A DNA stretch of 9,447 nucleotides from Candidatus Omnitrophota bacterium (GTDB lineage Bacteria; Omnitrophota; Gorgyraeia; Aquiviventales; Aquiviventaceae): assembly GCA_016198915.1 (NCBI GenBank), contig JACQHS010000023.1, positions 1 through 9,447 of the forward strand, given 5' to 3'. The position numbers and the translations under genes were made by a program. Positions 5,794 to 9,447 of the stretch are shown in pieces; position 1 is the stretch's first letter, and each line of letters begins with the position of its first letter. The notes under the pieces are model-generated. The model ran no database searches. It saw nothing but the letters and a program-made list of their open reading frames with translations, and was not told the origin of the DNA.

Positions 5794-6791
5794 ACGCACG
5801 ACGTGGCTGTGGGCTGTGGGCTGTGGGCTGTGGGCTACTGCTCATCGCGGGATGCGATAATCTGCCGTGGTCGAAGGCGACAGATCGTAATCCGCAGGCG
5901 GCGTTGACGACGGCCCAGAGCGCTATCACGCCGGCCAAACCCCAGGCGCTGCCCGGCGACGTGTTGGCCACGGTCAACCGTGTGGCGATTTCGAAACAGG
6001 ATCTTGAGCTGCGCCTTCAGGAGCTCAAGGCATTGACGGAGTCCACAGGCCAAACGTGGAGTCCCCTCACGAGTGAGCAGCTGGGTGAGGTGCTGGACGA
6101 GCTGATCAACACGGAGCTGATGAGCCAGGATGCGGTTGCGCGCGGGCTGGACCGGTCCCTGGACGTCGCGCAGCGCTGGGAGTACCTCCGCCGGGGATTT
6201 TTCGCCCAGGAGTGGCTGCGATGGCACCAAGAGCGCTTGTCGGTGCAGCCGGAAGAAGTGGACCAGTACTACGAAGACAATAAAGCGGGCTTTCGGGTGC
6301 CGGCGCGGCTGCGGCTGCGGCAACTCGTCGTCGCCTCAGAGGATCAGGCGAAACGCGCCCTCTCCCAGCTGCACGGCGGCACGACCGATTTCGCCAACCT
6401 GGCCCAGCAGATTTCCCTGGGTCCGACCGCGGCGTCCGGCGGCGAGCTGCCGTCGTGGGTGATGCGGGCGCATGAAAAGGCGTTCCTGTACGGATCGGAG
6501 GCTGAGGGTGCCGCGGCCGGCGTGATGAGCCTGGACCCTGCGCTGGAAGCCGCCGCGTTTGCGATTGACCAGGTCAACGGCCTGAGCAGTTATGTCAAAG
6601 GGGCCGACAACCAGTACCATATCTTCCAGCTGGTGGAGCGCCAGGAGGAGCGCCTGCGGGAGAAGCAGGCCGTGTGGGATGACGTGAAAAATTTCCTGAG
6701 CCTCCAGAAGCTGCGCGCCGCGATCGAGGAGCTGCAGGGCAAGACGACCGTGGAGCGGTTCACCGACCGTCTTGAGGGGGTCGTCCAGTAA
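5790..6791 (+). CDS. Peptidyl-prolyl cis-trans isomerase (parvulin/SurA-type) lipoprotein
   Basis: A 333-residue periplasmic folding factor. The N-terminus has a short Arg-Arg region, a hydrophobic stretch partly encoded by a 7-bp tandem repeat, and a lipobox LIAGC with the lipidated Cys22. The next residues are Asp-Asn, which in E. coli acts as an inner-membrane retention signal. A SurA_N-like region follows (ATVNRVAISKQDLELRLQEL, then LDELINTELM). The parvulin domain covers about residues 170-290 (RLRLRQLVVASEDQA, FANLAQQISLGPTAASGGELPSW, LEAAAFAIDQVNGLSSYVKG, YHIFQLVE). A charged helical C-terminus completes it. GTG 5790 overlaps the cpaF stop as GTGA, the usual tight operon junction; GTG 5778 is an alternative adding four residues. 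It abuts cpaB exactly. It probably helps fold the secretin or other periplasmic Tad parts. Catalysis is not assured because the parvulin domain is divergent. Confidence 0.85.
   Translation: MNARRGCGLWAVGCGLLLIAGCDNLPWSKATDRNPQAALTTAQSAITPAKPQALPGDVLATVNRVAISKQDLELRLQELKALTESTGQTWSPLTSEQLGEVLDELINTELMSQDAVARGLDRSLDVAQRWEYLRRGFFAQEWLRWHQERLSVQPEEVDQYYEDNKAGFRVPARLRLRQLVVASEDQAKRALSQLHGGTTDFANLAQQISLGPTAASGGELPSWVMRAHEKAFLYGSEAEGAAAGVMSLDPALEAAAFAIDQVNGLSSYVKGADNQYHIFQLVERQEERLREKQAVWDDVKNFLSLQKLRAAIEELQGKTTVERFTDRLEGVVQ
5805..5836 (+). repeat. Heptanucleotide tandem repeat (GGCTGTG, about 4.6 copies) inside a signal peptide
   Basis: Four perfect consecutive copies of GGCTGTG (5805-5811, 5812-5818, 5819-5825, 5826-5832) are followed by a partial GGCT (5833-5836). 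The array encodes the hydrophobic core of the lipoprotein signal peptide, giving the residue cycle GCGLWAV. Seven is not a multiple of three, so gain or loss of one copy shifts the frame ahead of the lipobox. The array starts 12 bases after the cpaF stop. Confidence 0.9.
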
Positions 6792-7676
6792 ATGTTCAAC
6801 ATTCTGAAACGGTTCTTGCCGTTCATTTTCGCCGGGATTCTGGGGTTCGGGGCGGTCATCCTGTTGCAGCGCTACCTCCAGCAGCAGCGCCGACAGGTGG
6901 AAGTTGAGCGCCAAAAGCTGCTGGGGCAATACAAGCTCCTCTCGCCGGTTGACGTGATCGTCGCACGCAAGGACATCCCTGAAGATACCATGATCGTCGG
7001 CGACCTTCTGGAAACCCGCTCCATTCCTCAGCAGTTCGTACAGCCCTACGCGGCGGTCCGGATCATGGACGCCCTCGGGCTCTACACGATGGTGCCGATT
7101 GCCAAGGGGGAGCAGCTGATGACCAACAAGCTGCGCCGCACCAGCGAGCGGCCGATCGGCGACACGCTCTCCGCGGTCACCCCGGAGGGCAAGCGCGCCG
7201 TGACCATCGGAATTGATGCCCTCAGCGGCGTCGGGGGGTTCGTGCGCCCCAGCGATATGGTGGATGTGCTGTGGACGTTTCAAGTCCCGCAGCCGGGCAC
7301 CCAGGAGCGCGAGCTCGTCACCGTGCCCCTGTTCCAGAACGTGCAGGTGCTCGGCGTCGGCAGCCAGATCGTCGGCACGGTGCCCAGCCCTGATGAGAAA
7401 AAGACAGCCGCCCCAACCCCCGCGACCACGGTGACACTAGCCCTTGAGCCGCAATCTGCGGCCGTGTTGCTGTATGCACGGGAGCAGGGGCAGATCACGC
7501 TGGTGCTGCGCTCCCGGATGGAGAAAGAGCAGCGCGTGGAGATCGTACCGGCGAACATGGCGACGGTGATGGAATCCGTGTTGGGCACTGAGGCGACGGG
7601 ACCGCCGCCGAAACCGCAGCGCACCGTCGAAGTCTATAAAGGCCTTGAGCGCAGTGTTGTTGCCGTCACCGAGTAG
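6792..7676 (+). CDS. cpaB: Flp pilus assembly protein CpaB/RcpC
   Basis: A 294-residue periplasmic protein anchored by one N-terminal membrane helix (residues 8-25), followed by a Gln/Arg-rich helix (26-45). An SAF domain runs from about 53 to 116: VDVIVARKDIPEDTMIVGDLL, then VPIAKGEQLMTNKL. The RcpC-like domain follows, with GKRAVTIGIDALSGVGGFVRPSDMVDVL and then TTVTLALEPQSAAVLLYAREQGQITLVLR. Family knowledge: CpaB/RcpC sits in the periplasm and works with the CpaC/RcpA secretin, perhaps gating it or contacting peptidoglycan. The Pro/Lys/Thr-rich stretch PSPDEKKTAAPTPATT is a linker between strands of the RcpC domain. The ATG at 6792 directly follows the stop of the isomerase gene. Its end overlaps the secretin reading frame by up to 32 nt. 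The length and domain order are normal. Confidence 0.93.
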   Translation: MFNILKRFLPFIFAGILGFGAVILLQRYLQQQRRQVEVERQKLLGQYKLLSPVDVIVARKDIPEDTMIVGDLLETRSIPQQFVQPYAAVRIMDALGLYTMVPIAKGEQLMTNKLRRTSERPIGDTLSAVTPEGKRAVTIGIDALSGVGGFVRPSDMVDVLWTFQVPQPGTQERELVTVPLFQNVQVLGVGSQIVGTVPSPDEKKTAAPTPATTVTLALEPQSAAVLLYAREQGQITLVLRSRMEKEQRVEIVPANMATVMESVLGTEATGPPPKPQRTVEVYKGLERSVVAVTE

Positions 7677-9309
7677 CCCGCGTTTCCCAGCCCGCGGCGG
7701 GGGCCCGCCGTGGCCAGCGATTCTGCTGTCCATCGCCAGCCTCTGCCTGCCCGCGGCGCCGTACGCCCAGCCGTCCGAAGCTGCGATCGACACGCCGGCG
7801 CCGCCGGTTCCCGTGGTGCCATTGGCGCCGGGCCAAGTGCAGACCCTCAGCGTGAGCGACGTGAGCCGCGTGGCCGTCGGTGACCCTGACGTGGCTGATG
7901 TCACGATTGTCACCCAGAATCAAATCCTGCTGCAGGCCAAGCGGACCGGCTCAACGAACCTGATCATTTGGGATACCCGCGGCCAGTCGGAGTTCACCAT
8001 CGAGGTGGCGCCAGCCGGGGCGAAGCCGTCGAGTATTGCCGAGCAGGTCACCCGACTGCTGGAGCAGCTGAACCTCTCCACGGTGACCGTCAACCATCAG
8101 GCGGACAAGATCTTCCTCGTGGGCGAGGTGTCATCGGAAGCCCAACAACAGCAGCTGGAACAGGTGGCCTCCATGTTCGGAGGCGTGGTGTTCAACCTGA
8201 CCACCGTCAGGGTTGCCGATGCGCCCGTCGAGGAACCAGCGCCCCTCATCGGCTTGTCGGTCCAGGTCCTCGAAATAAACCGCAGCGACACCGAGAAGCT
8301 CGGCGTGGGCTGGAGCCAGTCCATCGCCTTCACCGAAACCCAGCCGGCCGCCTCGAGCCTGAAAAACCAGCTGCTGCGGGTCGGCGAGTCCGTCCAGCGC
8401 GGCAATCTCGTGGCGACGCTCAACGCCCTCGTGCAGAAGAACAAGGCGCGGGTGCTGTCGGAGCCGAAGCTGGTGACCGCCAGCGGCAAAGAAGCTTCTT
8501 CTTTCATCGGGGTGGAGGTGCCGGTGATCAATGCGACCTCGTTCGGAACCTCGACCAGCTCGGTCAGCGCCAGCATCGAGTACCGTGAAACCGGTGTGTT
8601 GCTGAAAATGACGCCCACCTTGCATCAGGATGGGGAGCGGATCACGATTCGCATGACGGCCGAGGTGTCCGGGATCGATACCTCGGTCGGCCTGAGTGTG
8701 CCGGTCGGCTCCTCCACGATCTTGGTGCCAGGCTTCAAGAGCCGGGAGGCGACCACCGAAGTCACGGCCGCCTCCGGCGAAACCGTGGTTATCGCGGGCC
8801 TGCTGGAAGCTGAGGATTCGGATGCAGTAAGCCAGGTGCCGGCGCTCGGCAACATCCCGGTCCTCGGCCGCCTGTTCCGCACTCCGGAGCTGAAGTCCAC
8901 GCAGCGGGAGCTCGTGCTGGCGGTGACGCCGGAGCTCATCGCCGATGAGGCCCAGACCGCCGACCGCCGGTTGGCCTTGGAACAGGCGCTGGCCGTCGCG
9001 GAGGTGACCGCCTCGGTGGATGATCCCCGGCTGCGCTATGCGCTCACCGTTCAGGACCGCATCGCCAAGGCGCTGCGCTATCCGCAGCGGGAAAAAGAGC
9101 TGAATATTGACGGCACCGTGAAGCTCAAGCTGCACCTCTTTGCCGACGGCACGCTGGGACGCGCCGTGGTCTCCGAATCGTCCGGCATCGAATCCCTTGA
9201 TCTGGAAGCCGTGAAAGCCGCCGAATCCCAATCGCCCTACCCGGGGTTCCCAAGCCAGTTGAGCGAGCGAGAACTCTGGTTAGAGGTGCCGATCATTTTT
9301 CGTCCTTGA
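7645..9309 (+). CDS. cpaC: CpaC/RcpA-type Tad secretin with C-terminal TonB-like domain
   Basis: A 554-residue outer-membrane channel subunit. Order: a signal peptide (core AILLSIASLCLPAAPYA, residues about 25-41); a Pro-rich linker; the pilus-secretin N-terminal domain at about 63-121 (LSVSDVSRVAVGDPDVADV, then ILLQAKRTGSTNLIIWD); a BON-like domain at about 130-190; and the secretin domain at about 199-430, ending in the signature VPALGNIPVLGRLFR (from 398) and LVLAVTPELI. Unusually, about 95 more residues follow (460-554) and read as a TonB C-terminal domain: YPQREKELNIDGTVKLKL, DGTLGRAVVSESSGIESLD, AVKAAESQSPYP, VPIIF. CpaC proteins normally end shortly after the secretin domain. The start is uncertain: TTG 7645 has AAAGG upstream, and GTG 7654 is an alternative; both overlap cpaB. 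There is no ATG that fits the signal peptide. Confidence 0.92.
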   Translation: MSAVLLPSPSSPRFPARGGGPPWPAILLSIASLCLPAAPYAQPSEAAIDTPAPPVPVVPLAPGQVQTLSVSDVSRVAVGDPDVADVTIVTQNQILLQAKRTGSTNLIIWDTRGQSEFTIEVAPAGAKPSSIAEQVTRLLEQLNLSTVTVNHQADKIFLVGEVSSEAQQQQLEQVASMFGGVVFNLTTVRVADAPVEEPAPLIGLSVQVLEINRSDTEKLGVGWSQSIAFTETQPAASSLKNQLLRVGESVQRGNLVATLNALVQKNKARVLSEPKLVTASGKEASSFIGVEVPVINATSFGTSTSSVSASIEYRETGVLLKMTPTLHQDGERITIRMTAEVSGIDTSVGLSVPVGSSTILVPGFKSREATTEVTAASGETVVIAGLLEAEDSDAVSQVPALGNIPVLGRLFRTPELKSTQRELVLAVTPELIADEAQTADRRLALEQALAVAEVTASVDDPRLRYALTVQDRIAKALRYPQREKELNIDGTVKLKLHLFADGTLGRAVVSESSGIESLDLEAVKAAESQSPYPGFPSQLSERELWLEVPIIFRP

Positions 9310-9355
9310 CGCTTCCTTCCGTTCCGGATCGCCGCGAGCCGCCAGATTGCCTTCC

Positions 9356-9384
9356 GTGCCACGCATCAGGCATACTTGTATAGT
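9356..9384 (+). promoter_or_regulatory. Candidate promoter downstream of the secretin gene
   Basis: TATAGT (9379-9384, five of six consensus bases) lies 17 bp after GTGCCA (9356-9361, four of six). The expected start is near 9391, about 23 nt ahead of ATG 9414. An alternative pair is TTGCCT (9347-9352) with CATACT (9371-9376) at 18 bp. The local dip in GC supports a regulatory stretch. The rest of 9310-9413 holds no hairpin-plus-T-run terminator that I can see. Confidence 0.4.
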
Positions 9385-9413
9385 GTTGCGTAATCCCACG
9401 TAACCGTGCATAG

Positions 9414-9447
9414 ATGAGCAAAACCTCTGACGAAGCGCCACAACCCG
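9414..9447 (+). CDS. Possible start of a further gene, cut by window end
   Basis: ATG 9414 opens a frame (MSKTSDEAPQP) that runs to the window edge, with an in-frame TAG immediately upstream. It sits about 23 nt after a plausible promoter start. No Shine-Dalgarno is visible. Eleven codons are too few to recognise a family. In Tad clusters cpaC is often followed by cpaD, cpaE or pilin-like genes, but nothing here supports a choice. Confidence 0.3.
   Translation, partial: MSKTSDEAPQP

Noticed and set aside
6336..7283. Antisense open frame spanning the isomerase and cpaB
   Set aside because: It crosses two well-supported sense genes and shows no domain pattern; it is explained by high third-position GC.
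8131..9231. Antisense open frame (366 codons) over the secretin
   Set aside because: It is a complement shadow of the secretin codons; the composition is unlike a folded protein and the sense strand carries clear family motifs.
1..9447. CRISPR array, insertion sequence or prophage attachment site
   Set aside because: No regularly spaced repeats, transposase motifs, terminal inverted repeats or duplicated tRNA end were seen in the window.

Overview
The window is GC-rich, densely coded DNA from a diderm (Gram-negative type) bacterium. An apolipoprotein N-acyltransferase, a lipoprotein signal peptide and an outer-membrane secretin all require two membranes. The gene content (Tad pilus genes, a PilT/PilU-type pair, a nucleotidyltransferase toxin module) and the short CACAGA-type and GGCTGTG-type repeats would suit an uncultivated environmental lineage. 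The sequence does not fix the phylum, and I do not name one with confidence. Every gene I could support lies on the + strand.

Layout. 1-627: the 3' end of an Lnt-type lipoprotein N-acyltransferase. 607-1712: a compact two-gene toxin-antitoxin-like module. It has its own promoter with an inverted-repeat operator inside the end of lnt, a ribbon-helix-helix-like putative antitoxin, and an AbiEii-type nucleotidyltransferase that overlaps it by 28 nt. 1768-4018: two adjacent PilT/PilU-family hexameric ATPases. The first has an altered Walker B (Ser-Asp in place of Gly-Glu) and the second is canonical. 4047-4224: a promoter, a GC-rich structured leader and tRNA-Glu(CTC) with encoded CCA. 4254-9309: a Tad/Flp pilus operon with overlapping genes, in the order small two-helix membrane protein, CpaF/TadA ATPase, parvulin-type peptidyl-prolyl isomerase lipoprotein, CpaB/RcpC, and a CpaC/RcpA secretin carrying an extra C-terminal TonB-like domain. 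9310-9447: a possible promoter and the start of a further reading frame cut by the window edge.

How the genes fit together. CpaF would power pilin polymerisation at the inner membrane. CpaB and the secretin form the periplasmic and outer-membrane channel. The lipoprotein isomerase is placed to help fold periplasmic parts of the machine. PilT and its PilU-like partner are retraction motors normally tied to type IVa pili, so their position beside a Tad operon is notable. The most unusual items are the secretin-TonB fusion, the parvulin lipoprotein inside the Tad operon, a heptanucleotide repeat inside that lipoprotein's signal peptide (a possible phase-variation switch), a CACAGA repeat translated at the start of pilT, and the degenerate Walker B of the PilU-like ATPase.
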